A stretch of 64,000 nucleotides of DNA from an uncultured Dermabacteraceae bacterium (lineage in GTDB: Bacteria > Actinomycetota > Actinomycetes > Actinomycetales > Dermabacteraceae). Location: positions 62,001 through 126,000 of the forward strand of contig CAMILZ010000001.1 of assembly GCA_946223075.1 (NCBI GenBank), written 5' to 3'. Position numbers and translations under genes: made by a program. Shown piece by piece: positions 8,520-16,830 of the stretch; the stretch's first letter is position 1; every line of letters starts with the position of its first letter. The notes under the pieces were generated by a model that searched no databases, was not told where the DNA came from, and saw only the letters and a list, made by a program, of their open reading frames with translations.

Positions 8520-9119
8520 TTACGGGCGCGGAGCCTCGCCGTGCTTGATCTGCGGCTTTGGCATGCGCCACGGGCGGATATTGGTGGAACGGAGCAGACC
8601 GTAGGACACTATCCCCGCGGGAACCACGCCGAAGCGCTCGGTGAGAACTTTGCGGATCTTTCGGCGCAAGAGGAAGGTGTCAATTACGACGACAAGGATG
8701 CCCGCCCATAGGACCACGAGGAACACGATCGAGACGACCTGGAACTTCACCGGGTCGATGAGCTGCATCGCAAAGGGAAACAGCATCGCGATAAGCGCGA
8801 ACGGCAGGAAGTACTCGGCGACGTTGTGGCGAGAATCGACAACATCTCGCACGAGGCGACGATCGGCGCCTCGGTGCTGCACCGGGTAGTGCGCCTCATC
8901 GCCCGCAAGAAGGGCCTGGTGCTCGCGATTGGCGGCGGCGCGATCCTGTTGCTTTGAACGGCGTTTCGCCTCCTTGCGGTCCTTCGGCACGAGGGGAGTA
9001 CGGCGCGCGGCAACCGCCTCCTTACGCGAGCGGGTCGGGCGCCCCTTCTTTGGGGTCGTCGCGGAGTGCTCTGCGGGTGCGGGGCTGGGGGAGTGCTCGG
9101 ATGGGGTCTCGGTATTCAC
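8520..9119 (-). CDS. DUF3043 family membrane protein
   Basis: Conserved actinobacterial protein of unknown function, 199 aa. The first half is highly charged (KKGRPTRSRKEA, PKDRKEAKRRSK), then an RDVVDSRHNVAEYFLP segment typical of DUF3043, then two hydrophobic segments (roughly 115-160) and a basic C-terminal tail. The charged N-terminus is probably cytoplasmic. I chose GTG at 9119: a -10-like TAGAAT (9127-9132) lies 7 nt away, which would give a leaderless mRNA. A TTG start at 9143 is possible but lacks a good ribosome site. It converges on aspS. The function is not known. Confidence 0.75.
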   Translation of the reverse strand: MNTETPSEHSPSPAPAEHSATTPKKGRPTRSRKEAVAARRTPLVPKDRKEAKRRSKQQDRAAANREHQALLAGDEAHYPVQHRGADRRLVRDVVDSRHNVAEYFLPFALIAMLFPFAMQLIDPVKFQVVSIVFLVVLWAGILVVVIDTFLLRRKIRKVLTERFGVVPAGIVSYGLLRSTNIRPWRMPKPQIKHGEAPRP

Positions 9120-9126
9120 CCGGCCA

Positions 9127-9132
9127 ATTCTA
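9127..9132 (-). promoter_or_regulatory. -10 box of a probable leaderless promoter (DUF3043 gene)
   Basis: TAGAAT on the minus strand, 7 nt before the GTG start at 9119. Confidence 0.5.
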
Positions 9133-9251
9133 GTCTCCCGCAACTCGGACTCGCGCAGTTGGCACGGGGTTTCGTGAGGAATTCCGACGGTTGCAGGGAT
9201 ACGGTGAAGTCAAGATCAGTAGCGCGCTAGCTGCGCGGAAGGAGAAGAGGA

Positions 9252-10625
9252 ATGTCGCTCAACGTCGACGCCATCAATGACAAAGTCAAGGCCCTTCAAC
9301 CTCAATCGCTTGAGGACCTCAAAGCGCTTGTCGCAATCCCCTCGATCGCTTTCGACGGTTACGACCAGTCGCACGTGAAGGCGAGTTCCGAGAAGGTTGC
9401 CTCGTTCCTCAAGGATGCTGGCATGCCCGAGGTGAGCATCGAGTCCGTCGAAGGTGGCGCCCCCGCGGTTCTCGCGCGTCGCCCCGCAAAGCCCGGTAAG
9501 CCGACCGTCATGCTGTACGCCCACCACGACGTGCAGCCCGTGGGCGATGAATCCGAATGGACCACGCCGCCGTTCGAGGCGACCGAGCGCAACGGCCGAC
9601 TTTACGGCCGCGGTGCCGCCGACGACAAGGCGGGCGTCATGGCGCACGTGACCGCTCTTCGCGCACTCAAGGATGAACTCGAAGAGTCGGGTGTGGGCAT
9701 CGTCGTGTTCGTCGAAGGTGAAGAGGAATACGGAAGCGAGACTTTCCGTCCGTTCCTCGAGAAGCACCAGGACATCATGCGCAGCGACATCATCGTCGTT
9801 GCCGACTCCTCGAACTGGGCCGTAGGCCGCCCCGCGCTCACGACGAGCCTTCGCGGTGTCGTGGCCTTCGAGCTCGATGTTCAGGTCCTCGACTACTCGG
9901 TGCACTCGGGCATGTTTGGCGGTCCGGTCCTTGACGCCCTCACGCAGCTCTCGCGCATCCTCACGACCTTCCACAACGAGGACGGCACGATTGCCGTTGA
10001 GGGGCTCCACGTGGCCGACGCCCCCGAAGTCGACATGGACGAGGCGGACTTCCGTCGCGATGCTGGAGTTCCCGAGGGTCTCCCGCTCGCGGGCGATGGC
10101 TCGATCACGTCACGCCTGTGGACGAAGCCCGCGATCTCGGTCATCGGTATTGATGCACCGCCAGTGCAGCAGGCCTCCAACACCCTCGTGTCGAAAGCGC
10201 GCGCCAAGGTCAGCGTTCGTATTGCCCCGGGAGAGGATCCCGCCCATGCGGCCGAGGTACTGAAAAAGCACGTCGAAGCGCACACTCCAGCCGCGGCCAA
10301 AGTCACCTTCACCCAGGTCGACGCAGGCAAACCGTTCCTCGCACCCGCGAGCAGCGCGGGAATGGATCTCGCGCGCCGCGCGTTCCACGATTCGTGGGGC
10401 GTCGAACCCGTGGACACGGGCCTCGGCGGCTCGATCCCGTTCATCTCAGACCTTCTCGAGCTGTTCCCGAAGGCAGATGTGCTCGTGACCGGCGTTGAAG
10501 ACCCGGACTCGCGTGCGCACGGTGTCGACGAATCTCTCCACCTCGGCGATTTCGAGCGCGTATGCGTCGCCGAAGCGCTCATCCTGCTCGGCGCTGCCGA
10601 GCTCGACCCCAAGGAGACGGCCTGA
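9252..10625 (+). CDS. M20 family metallopeptidase (dipeptidase-like)
   Basis: Zinc-dependent aminoacyl/dipeptide hydrolase of the M20/M28-fold group, 457 aa, cytoplasmic. Seen: first metal His in YAHHDVQP, bridging Asp in GRGAADDKAG, the catalytic/metal Glu pair in EGEEEYGSE, and a metal Asp in VVADSSNW. The lid/dimerisation domain lies between about 190 and 320. A late His in the SRAHGVDESLHLGD segment completes the usual metal set. The start is ATG at 9252 with GGAGAAGAGG just before it. It is preceded by an intergenic stretch containing one copy of the GCAACCGTCGGA motif. The substrate is probably a dipeptide or N-acyl amino acid; it cannot be set more precisely. Confidence 0.9.
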   Translation: MSLNVDAINDKVKALQPQSLEDLKALVAIPSIAFDGYDQSHVKASSEKVASFLKDAGMPEVSIESVEGGAPAVLARRPAKPGKPTVMLYAHHDVQPVGDESEWTTPPFEATERNGRLYGRGAADDKAGVMAHVTALRALKDELEESGVGIVVFVEGEEEYGSETFRPFLEKHQDIMRSDIIVVADSSNWAVGRPALTTSLRGVVAFELDVQVLDYSVHSGMFGGPVLDALTQLSRILTTFHNEDGTIAVEGLHVADAPEVDMDEADFRRDAGVPEGLPLAGDGSITSRLWTKPAISVIGIDAPPVQQASNTLVSKARAKVSVRIAPGEDPAHAAEVLKKHVEAHTPAAAKVTFTQVDAGKPFLAPASSAGMDLARRAFHDSWGVEPVDTGLGGSIPFISDLLELFPKADVLVTGVEDPDSRAHGVDESLHLGDFERVCVAEALILLGAAELDPKETA

Positions 10626-10726
10626 GTAATGCGCGACGTGGGGGCGCCCACGCGGCATAGACCGCGCAAGGCTTACCCGCGTACAGTTGCTTCAAGCGTC
10701 ACCTACCCGGATTCAACGGAGGAACC

Positions 10727-11083
10727 ATGACTACGACCGAAACGCAGACGGCTCCCGCCCACGGCGTGACCCTTACCGACGTTGCTGCCGATAAGGTCAA
10801 GCAGCTGCTCGCGCAGGAAGGCCGCGACGACCTGCGCCTTCGCATCGCCGTTCAGCCCGGCGGCTGCTCGGGGCTCATCTACCAGCTTTACTTCGACGAG
10901 CGCCTCCTCGAAGGCGATGCGACCGTGGACTTCAGCGGGGTAGAGGTCGTTGTGGACAAGAACTCGATCCCGTTCCTCTCCGGCGCGACGATCGACTTCT
11001 CCGACACGATCGAAAAGCAGGGGTTCACGATTGACAACCCCAACGCTTCGAGCTCGTGCGCATGCGGAGATTCCTTCGCCTGA
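10727..11083 (+). CDS. erpA: HesB/IscA family iron-sulfur cluster insertion protein
   Basis: A-type Fe-S carrier/insertion protein, 118 aa. The three conserved cysteines are present: Cys47 in PGGCSGLIY and Cys111/Cys113 in the C-terminal SSCACG. The length matches ErpA/IscA. The start is ATG at 10727 with GGAGG 4 nt upstream. It sits just before the cytochrome oxidase genes, as in other Actinomycetota, which fits a role in supplying Fe-S clusters to respiratory and TCA enzymes such as the Rieske protein and aconitase encoded in this window (inference). A terminator follows. Confidence 0.93.
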   Translation: MTTTETQTAPAHGVTLTDVAADKVKQLLAQEGRDDLRLRIAVQPGGCSGLIYQLYFDERLLEGDATVDFSGVEVVVDKNSIPFLSGATIDFSDTIEKQGFTIDNPNASSSCACGDSFA

Positions 11084-11103
11084 GCACAGTTCTTTTTGAG
11101 TCA

Positions 11104-11145
11104 CACGAGTGGGCTGCCGCACATGCGGTGGCCCACTCGCCCTTT
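11104..11145 (+). terminator. Terminator hairpin after erpA
   Basis: CGAGTGGGC-tg-CCGC-acat-GCGG-tg-GCCCACTCG (11106-11139) followed by a short CCCTTTAA tract. Confidence 0.75.
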
Positions 11146-11281
11146 AAGCACGCAGCCGTCGGACCCCGCCGCCGACCCCGAACCCCGATAAAAACGCCCC
11201 GACCGGCTCAAACGTGACTGAGCAAACCCCAACGAATCCGCGAAAAAAGGCTGTGTGGGCAACTTTTGGTGGCGAGTCGCG

Positions 11282-11287
11282 TATGAT
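11282..11287 (+). promoter_or_regulatory. Candidate -10 box of the ctaC-ctaD-ctaF operon
   Basis: TATGAT in an otherwise GC-rich leader, about 133 nt before the chosen ctaC start. No clear -35 is visible. Confidence 0.4.
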
Positions 11288-11419
11288 GACTAAGGACTCT
11301 TGTCCCGATCCTGGCGTGCGCCTCGTGCCAGCCCGGATGGACGAGCCCCAGATAACCGCACAATCGAGCGCGAATCTCCCCGCAGCCGATTCGCCACGCG
11401 ATACATGGAAGGTCAGCCT

Positions 11420-12328
11420 GTGATCCCCCAAACCCCGGAACGCAGCCGCCGGATGCCGAAGGCCATCGCCGCTTTCGCCCTTACGGCGCTTGCTCTCGTG
11501 GGCTGCACGGAAGAGCAGCAGCGAGGATTCCTCCCCGGTGACACCACTCACCAGATCACGAATCACACCGACCGCATCATCACGATGTGGAACGGCTCGT
11601 GGATCACCCTCCTCGCCGTCGGTCTCCTTGTGTGGGGCCTCATCTTCTGGTGCGCGATCGCGTACCGACGCAAAAAGAACGACAAGGGCTTCCCCGTTCA
11701 GCTGCGCTACCACGTGCCGATCGAGCTGACCTTCACGCTTATCCCGGTCATCATGATCATGACCCTCTTCTACTTCACGCAGCGTGACATTTCCGAGATC
11801 GAGCGCCTCGACCCGAACCCGGACGTCACGGTCAACGTCGTCGCAAAGCAGTGGAGCTGGGACTTTAACTACGTCGACGCCGACGTCCACGAGGACCCGG
11901 GCGTTCAATCGTTCCGCACCGGCGAAGAAGGCGCGGCCGAAGATCTCCCCACCCTCTACCTTCCCGTGGGCGAGACCGTCGAGTTCCAGCTCGACTCGCG
12001 CGACGTCATCCACTCGTTCTGGGTCGTGGACTTCCTCTACAAAAAGGACATGATCCCCGGCCACACCACCGCCTTCCAGGTCACCCCGCAGATTGAAGGT
12101 ACCTACGCCGGCAAGTGCGCCGAGCTCTGCGGCGAGTACCACTCCGACATGCTCTTCAACGTCAAGGTCGTCTCCAAGGAAGAGTTCGACAAGCACATGG
12201 AAGAGCTGCGAGCTAAGGGTAACGAGGGACAGCTCTCGAACGACCTCAACCGCCTCCAAAAGTCCTGGAATATGAAGGACGATTCCGACCGCCGCATCGA
12301 AAACCGTCGTGAGGATGCCAAAAAGTGA
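11420..12328 (+). CDS. ctaC: Cytochrome c oxidase subunit II (lipoprotein)
   Basis: Electron-entry subunit of the aa3 oxidase, 302 aa. Seen: a lipoprotein signal with lipobox ALVG-Cys29, two membrane helices (about 65-90 and 105-130), and a cupredoxin domain with the binuclear CuA site near residues 197-240 (GKCAELCGEYHSDM supplies two Cys, Glu carbonyl, His and Met ligands; another His lies in VIHSFWV). GTG at 11420 is chosen because GGAAGG lies 7 nt upstream and it gives a normal signal peptide. It overlaps ctaD by 4 bp (GTGA), so the two are translationally coupled. In Actinomycetota this subunit takes electrons directly from the diheme QcrC. Confidence 0.95.
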   Translation: MIPQTPERSRRMPKAIAAFALTALALVGCTEEQQRGFLPGDTTHQITNHTDRIITMWNGSWITLLAVGLLVWGLIFWCAIAYRRKKNDKGFPVQLRYHVPIELTFTLIPVIMIMTLFYFTQRDISEIERLDPNPDVTVNVVAKQWSWDFNYVDADVHEDPGVQSFRTGEEGAAEDLPTLYLPVGETVEFQLDSRDVIHSFWVVDFLYKKDMIPGHTTAFQVTPQIEGTYAGKCAELCGEYHSDMLFNVKVVSKEEFDKHMEELRAKGNEGQLSNDLNRLQKSWNMKDDSDRRIENRREDAKK

Positions 12329-14037
12329 GCACTACAACCGCAGACACCACGCGCCGCTTCGCTCCGGCCCAGCCTGAGACGAAGAAGGGCAACCAGTTCT
12401 TCAAGCTCCTCACTACGACCGATCACAAGACGATCGGCATCATGTACATGGCGACCGCCTTTTTCTTCTTCTGCTTCGGCGGTGTGCTGGCGCTTCTGAT
12501 CCGCGCTGAGCTCTGGGAGCCCGGTCTCCAGGTCGTTGTGTCGAAGGGGCAGTACAACCAGCTCTTTACGATGCACGGCACGATCATGCTGCTCATGTTC
12601 GGCACGCCGCTCTTCGCTGGCTTCGCGAACTATCTTCTTCCGCTCCAGATTGGTGCGGTCGATATGGCGTTCCCGCGCCTGAACATGTTCTCGTACTGGC
12701 TCACCGGCTTCGGTGCCCTCATCGCCTGTGCAGGCTTCCTCACCCCGCAGGGTGCAGCCTCGTTCGGTTGGTTCGCCTACGCACCTCTTTCCGACACCAC
12801 CTTCACGCCGGGCCTCGGCGGTGACCTGTGGGCCTTCGGCTTGTGTATGCAGGGCTTCGGCACCATCCTCGGCGCCGTCAACTTCATCACCACCATCATC
12901 ACGATGCGTATGCCCGGCATGACCATGTTCCGCATGCCGATCTTCACGTGGAACGTCCTCATCACGTCGATCCTCATCCTCATGGTCTTCCCGCCGCTCG
13001 CCGCCGCGCTCTTCGCCCTCGGCGCCGACCGCGTGCTCGACGCGAACATCTTCGACCCCGCGAACGGCGGGCCGATCCTCTGGCAGCACCTCTTCTGGTT
13101 CTTCGGCCACCCCGAGGTGTACGTGCTCGCACTGCCGTTCTTCGGCATCGCCTCGGAGATCATCCCCGTCTTCAGCCGCAAGCCCATCTTCGGCTACAAG
13201 ACCCTTGTCTACGCGACCATTTCGATCGCCGCCCTCTCCGTGACCGTGTGGGCCCACCACATGTTCACGACCGGCGCTGTGATGCTCGACTTCTTCTCGT
13301 TCATGACGATGATGATCGCCGTCCCCACGGGCGTGAAGTTCTTCAACTGGGTTGGCACCATGTGGCGCGGATCCATCACGTTCGAATCGCCGATGCTCTT
13401 CACACTCGGCTTCATGACCACCTTCCTCTTCGGTGGCCTGACCGGCGTGATTCTCTCGACCCCGGTGCTCGACTTCCACCTGAGCGACACCTACTTCGTC
13501 GTCGCCCACTTCCACTACGTCATCTTCGGCACGGTCGCCTTCGAAATGTTCGCAGGGTTCTACTTCTGGTGGCCCAAGATGTTCGGCTACAAGCTCCGTG
13601 AGGATCTCGCGAAGGTCCACTTCTGGCTCCTTCTCGTGGGCTTCCACATGACCTTCCTTATCCAGCACTTCATGGGTGTCGAAGGCGCCCCTCGCCGCTA
13701 CATGAACTACCTCTCCGAGGACGGTTTCCAGTGGATGAACCAGTTCTCCACGGTCGGTGCGTTTATCCTCGGCGCCTCGACCCTCCCGTTCCTCCTCAAC
13801 GTGGTGCTCACCCACATGAAGGGCCAGAAGGTCACGGTCAACGATCCGTGGGGCTACGGCGCTTCCCTCGAGTGGGCCACGTCGTGCCCGCCCCCGCGCC
13901 ACAACTTCGTTGAGCTGCCGCGTGTCCGCTCGGAGCGCCCGGCCTTCGACCAGAAGTTCCCCGAAGTCGCCGCCGTTGACCAGGTGCATGTCGACCGCGA
14001 CGAAGCAGCACTCGCCAACGCCCACGGAGGTAAGTAA
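12325..14037 (+). CDS. ctaD: Cytochrome c oxidase subunit I
   Basis: Catalytic heme a/a3-CuB subunit of the aa3 terminal oxidase, 570 aa, 12 predicted helices. Seen: low-spin heme His in YNQLFTMHGTIMLLMFG, CuB His and the cross-linked Tyr region in WFFGHPEVYVLALPFFG, the His-His pair in WAHHMFTTGA, and the heme ligands in YFVVAHFHYVIFG. The GPGFG-like glutamate region (GHPEVY) marks the family with a proton-pumping D/K channel. Start GTG overlaps the ctaC stop. The next gene, ctaF, begins 2 nt after the ctaD stop. Confidence 0.97.
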   Translation: MSTTTADTTRRFAPAQPETKKGNQFFKLLTTTDHKTIGIMYMATAFFFFCFGGVLALLIRAELWEPGLQVVVSKGQYNQLFTMHGTIMLLMFGTPLFAGFANYLLPLQIGAVDMAFPRLNMFSYWLTGFGALIACAGFLTPQGAASFGWFAYAPLSDTTFTPGLGGDLWAFGLCMQGFGTILGAVNFITTIITMRMPGMTMFRMPIFTWNVLITSILILMVFPPLAAALFALGADRVLDANIFDPANGGPILWQHLFWFFGHPEVYVLALPFFGIASEIIPVFSRKPIFGYKTLVYATISIAALSVTVWAHHMFTTGAVMLDFFSFMTMMIAVPTGVKFFNWVGTMWRGSITFESPMLFTLGFMTTFLFGGLTGVILSTPVLDFHLSDTYFVVAHFHYVIFGTVAFEMFAGFYFWWPKMFGYKLREDLAKVHFWLLLVGFHMTFLIQHFMGVEGAPRRYMNYLSEDGFQWMNQFSTVGAFILGASTLPFLLNVVLTHMKGQKVTVNDPWGYGASLEWATSCPPPRHNFVELPRVRSERPAFDQKFPEVAAVDQVHVDRDEAALANAHGGK

Positions 14038-14039
14038 GA

Positions 14040-14456
14040 ATGCGTGCCAACGTCATCATCTTCGCCCTCATCGGTTGCTTCGTCACCGTCGTTGGCGTCG
14101 TCTACACCCTCCTCACCCTCAACGTCGATCCCGGCGGGATCGAATGGGTAGGCGTTCCGGCGCTGTTCGCCCTCGCGGCGATGTGCTGGATGATCGCGAT
14201 CTACGTCTGGATGAGCGAGCGCCGTTACGGCGGTGGCGCCCAAGACGATGAGAACGCCGAGGTACACGAAGAAGCCGGCCACAAGGGCGTTTTCGCCCCC
14301 TACAGCTGGGCGCCGCTCGTGTGCGCCGTGGGAGCATCGCTTGCTTTCGGTGGCTTCCCCATTGCCTACTGGATCACCGCGCTTGGCGTGGTCATCGGCA
14401 TGATCGGTGTCGTCATGTGGGTCATGGCCTACTCGGTGAGGCACAACAGCCACTGA
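14040..14456 (+). CDS. ctaF: Cytochrome c oxidase subunit IV, actinobacterial CtaF type
   Basis: Small accessory subunit of the actinobacterial aa3 oxidase, 138 aa, with four hydrophobic helices (about 3-24, 33-55, 86-103, 105-130) and the conserved ERRYGGG-like loop between helices 2 and 3 (here SERRYGGGAQDD). The start is ATG at 14040 with GGAGG within the end of ctaD. It is the last gene of the ctaC-ctaD-ctaF operon and is followed by a strong terminator. Family knowledge: needed for assembly or stability of the supercomplex. Confidence 0.92.
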   Translation: MRANVIIFALIGCFVTVVGVVYTLLTLNVDPGGIEWVGVPALFALAAMCWMIAIYVWMSERRYGGGAQDDENAEVHEEAGHKGVFAPYSWAPLVCAVGASLAFGGFPIAYWITALGVVIGMIGVVMWVMAYSVRHNSH

Positions 14457-14508
14457 GAAAAAGCGCAGTCACGCCCTTGCGTTAGGCCGACGACTTTATA
14501 TTTGTCGC

Positions 14509-14551
14509 GAATGCCCGGCAGGCTCGGAGGAGTCCGCCGGGCATTCTTTCT
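14509..14551 (+). terminator. Rho-independent terminator after ctaF
   Basis: AATGCCCGGC (14510-14519) pairs with GCCGGGCATT (14536-14545) and is followed by CTTTCT. Confidence 0.9.
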
Positions 14552-14759
14552 GTCAGGAGCGGCATCAAGCCGGTGTACGCGGTCCTCTGCGATATACGCA
14601 CCGCACGAACACGTGCAGAGCTCTAGTGGCGAGGTGCAGGCGGGGGCTGCTTCACCTCTATCGGCTCGTGAATAGCCCTCCCGCAGGACTCCATGTTCCG
14701 CGCCTGTGCGACGCGTCCTGGTGTCGACGCTCTATCTTCGCAGCGAGGGGTGGCCTTTT

Positions 14760-14939
14760 ATGCCTGCCTCATATGGGCAGCGAAAGCGCCCCCACAAAGG
14801 TGGAACTGAGGATTCTGTCGTGGACGGAGCAGTCGTCCTCACGTGTATTTCGTGCAAGAGATGTGCCAGATGCAGTTCGTGCTTCGAGCCATGCCATGAG
14901 CCTTCGACTTTCCGCACGTTCGCGTACTCATGTGTGTAG
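14760..14939 (+). CDS. Doubtful Cys-rich mini-protein, 59 aa
   Basis: ATG at 14760 has GAGGGG 9 nt upstream. The second half carries six cysteines spaced C-x2-C-x2-C-x2-C-x2-C-x3-C, followed by His and one last Cys near the C-terminus. Such spacing suits a metal-binding or redox mini-protein. The first half is basic. I recognise no family; the antisense strand is also open over most of this stretch, so it may be chance. It is kept because of its ribosome site and regular cysteine spacing. Confidence 0.22.
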   Translation: MPASYGQRKRPHKGGTEDSVVDGAVVLTCISCKRCARCSSCFEPCHEPSTFRTFAYSCV

Positions 14940-15024
14940 GCTGCGCACGGTCAGCGTGCGTTGGCTCGTGAAGTGCCGAGCAACCGTCGGACCGCTGACG
15001 CGAAACCAAGGGATGAATTACCGA

Positions 15025-15044
15025 CGTTTATCTACGTCAATCCG
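15025..15044 (+). repeat. Dispersed repeat copy A (20-mer)
   Basis: CGTTTATCTACGTCAATCCG; 18 of 20 bases match the copy at 58156-58175. Both copies are intergenic. Confidence 0.7.
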
Positions 15045-15051
15045 CGGAGTT

Positions 15052-15103
15052 GGGGGCGGGGAGGGGAGGGAAAAGGGACAGAGAGAAGAAGGAGAGGCGG
15101 GCA
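15052..15103 (+). other. G-quadruplex-like, almost pure purine tract
   Basis: Four G-runs with single-base loops at 15052-15070 (G5-c-G4-a-G4-a-G3), a fifth GGG at 15075-15077, then a long run of A and G with few pyrimidines. The pattern fits the standard G4 rule. It lies between the ctaF and qcrB ends. Confidence 0.7.
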
Positions 15104-15125
15104 AACGAAGCCCAGTGGCACAGAA

Positions 15126-15168
15126 GTGGGGGCTTGCCTCGAGCCGAAGCTCAGTGGCAAACCCCCAC
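15126..15168 (-). terminator. Hairpin downstream of qcrB
   Basis: GTGGGGGCTTGCC (15126-15138) pairs with GGCAAACCCCCAC (15156-15168), one mismatch. It lies 25 nt after the qcrB stop. No T-run follows on either strand, so it may be a processing or stability hairpin rather than a true intrinsic terminator. Confidence 0.5.
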
Positions 15169-15192
15169 AACCTCTATGCAATTAGGTGGGAA

Positions 15193-16824
15193 TCAGCTAC
15201 CCACGAGAGCCTTAATCTTGTGCTCCTCGTGGCCCGAGTGTTCGAGCGCTGCACGGAGCTCCGCCGGTGTAGCGGGCTCGACGCGATCCTTGAAGAAGAA
15301 GCTCGACACCTTCGCACGCAGCGACGAAACACCCTCGCCCTTCTGAAGCGGGCGGTGGTTGTCGTAGCTGACGAGAACCCAACGGTCGTACTCGCTCAGC
15401 GGTTCGTGAATCTCGAGCGTCTCGCCGTTCTCCATGCGCACAACCTTGCCGGTCTCAACGCCGTGGAGGGCAAGCTGCTTCTTGTGCTTCTGAATCGAGA
15501 GGCACAGGCGCTTCGTGACGATGAACGAGATGATCGGGATCGCGAAGATGCCGATGCGGAAGAACCACGTGAGATTGTTGAGCGACATGTGGAACGCTAC
15601 GGCCATAAGGTCGTTCGCGCCGGCGAGCATCGACACGACGTACGCGGCGATCCACGCGACACCGAAGCCCGTGCGCACGGGAGTGTTGTACGGAAGATCA
15701 AGAACGTGGTGCTCGCGATCGTCGCCCGTGACCCACTGTTCAATGAAGGGGTAGAGGGCAAGGCTGCCGAACATGATGCCCGGGAAAATCATGCCGGGAA
15801 TGATGATGTTGAGCGAGATCGGGTAGCCAAAGATCGTGGGCTCCCACCCTGGCATGAGTCGCAGCGAGCCCTCGAGGAACAGCATGTACCAGTCGGGCTG
15901 TGAACCGGCCGAAACGGGGGAGGGATCGTAAGGACCGTAGTTCCACACGGGGTTCATCGCGACCGTGGCGCCCACGAGGGTGAGAACGCCGAACACGATG
16001 AAGAAGAAGCCGCCGGCCTTCGCCGTGTACACGGGGAACAGCGGGTAGCCCACGACGTTGCGGTCCGTGCGGCCGGGGCCCGGGTACTGCGTGTGCTTAT
16101 GCATCACGAGGAAGAACATATGCAGCGCAATGAGTGCGAGGATCGCACCCGGGATGATGAGAATGTGCACCGTGAAGAGGCGCGGGATGATGTCGTGACC
16201 CGGGAATTCGCCGCCGAACATGAGCATCGACATGTAGGTGCCAAGGATCGGGATGGCTTTCATGACGCCATCGGCGATGCGAAGGCCGTTGCCCGAGAGA
16301 ACGTCGTCGGGAAGCGAGTAGCCGGAGAAGCCCGCGAGCATCGCGAGAACCATGAGGCCGAAGCCGATGAGCCAGTTGAGCTCGCGCGGCTTGCGGAAGG
16401 CGCCCGTGAAGAACACGCGGAACATATGCACGAAGATTGCCACCATAAACGTGAGCGCAGCCCAGTGGTGGATCTGGCGGAACAGAAGACCGCCCCACAC
16501 ATCAAACGAGAGGTGCAAGGTGGATTCGAAAGCCGCCGACATGTGCGCGCCCTGGAGAGCGGTGTAGGAGCCGTCGTAGATGACTTCGTTCATGGAAGGG
16601 ACGAAGAACATCGTAAGGAAGATGCCCGAGATGATGAGCACTACGAAGCTGTAAAGCGCGACCTCGCCGAACATGAACGACCAGTGGTCGGGGAAGATCT
16701 TGCGTGCGAAGCCCTTGACGATGCTCGCTCCGCTCGTGCGCTCGTCGAGCCAGCTCGCGCCAACCGAACCGAGCTTGAAGGCCTTCGAATCGCGGTCGAG
16801 GCCGGTGGTCTGGGTGTCACTCAT
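15193..16824 (-). CDS. qcrB: Cytochrome bc complex cytochrome b subunit
   Basis: Membrane cytochrome b of the bcc quinol oxidase, 543 aa, longer at the C-terminus than mitochondrial cytochrome b, as usual for Actinomycetota. Eight or nine helices. Seen: heme-ligand His pairs in RQIHHWAALTFMVAIFVHMFRVFF and in the FTVHILIIPGAILALIALHMFF helix; PDW-containing Qo-loop (SQPDWYMLF) in place of the PEWY motif. The start is ATG at 16824, 6 nt after the qcrA stop. It is the last gene of ctaE-qcrC-qcrA-qcrB. It passes electrons from menaquinol to the Rieske centre and is the target class of Q203-type inhibitors. Confidence 0.96.
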   Translation of the reverse strand: MSDTQTTGLDRDSKAFKLGSVGASWLDERTSGASIVKGFARKIFPDHWSFMFGEVALYSFVVLIISGIFLTMFFVPSMNEVIYDGSYTALQGAHMSAAFESTLHLSFDVWGGLLFRQIHHWAALTFMVAIFVHMFRVFFTGAFRKPRELNWLIGFGLMVLAMLAGFSGYSLPDDVLSGNGLRIADGVMKAIPILGTYMSMLMFGGEFPGHDIIPRLFTVHILIIPGAILALIALHMFFLVMHKHTQYPGPGRTDRNVVGYPLFPVYTAKAGGFFFIVFGVLTLVGATVAMNPVWNYGPYDPSPVSAGSQPDWYMLFLEGSLRLMPGWEPTIFGYPISLNIIIPGMIFPGIMFGSLALYPFIEQWVTGDDREHHVLDLPYNTPVRTGFGVAWIAAYVVSMLAGANDLMAVAFHMSLNNLTWFFRIGIFAIPIISFIVTKRLCLSIQKHKKQLALHGVETGKVVRMENGETLEIHEPLSEYDRWVLVSYDNHRPLQKGEGVSSLRAKVSSFFFKDRVEPATPAELRAALEHSGHEEHKIKALVGS

Positions 16825-16830
16825 GAGGAA

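Larger units (their letters stand above)
14552..15192. other. Gene-poor region between convergent ctaF and qcrB
   Basis: About 640 bp with no convincing long gene. It contains several inverted repeats (for example GCGGT/ACCGC and CTCTGC/GCAGAG near 14580-14625; TGAGGA/TCCTCA near 14808-14842), a small Cys-rich ORF (14760-14939), one GCAACCGTCGGAC (14980-14992), a 20-mer shared with 58156-58175 (15025-15044), a G-quadruplex-like purine tract (15052-15103), and a 13-bp imperfect inverted repeat (15126-15168) just downstream of qcrB. The number of hairpins would also suit a structured RNA, but I recognise no known RNA family. Confidence 0.6.

Noticed and set aside
12103..14025. Long open frame on the minus strand opposite ctaD (640 aa)
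   Set aside because: Highly charged His/Glu/Arg-rich translation, a usual artefact of high-GC antisense frames; ctaD is certain.
14626..15903. Plus-strand frame of 425 aa spanning the intergenic region and the end of qcrB
   Set aside because: Much of it is antisense to qcrB; the intergenic part has no ribosome site or protein-like pattern.
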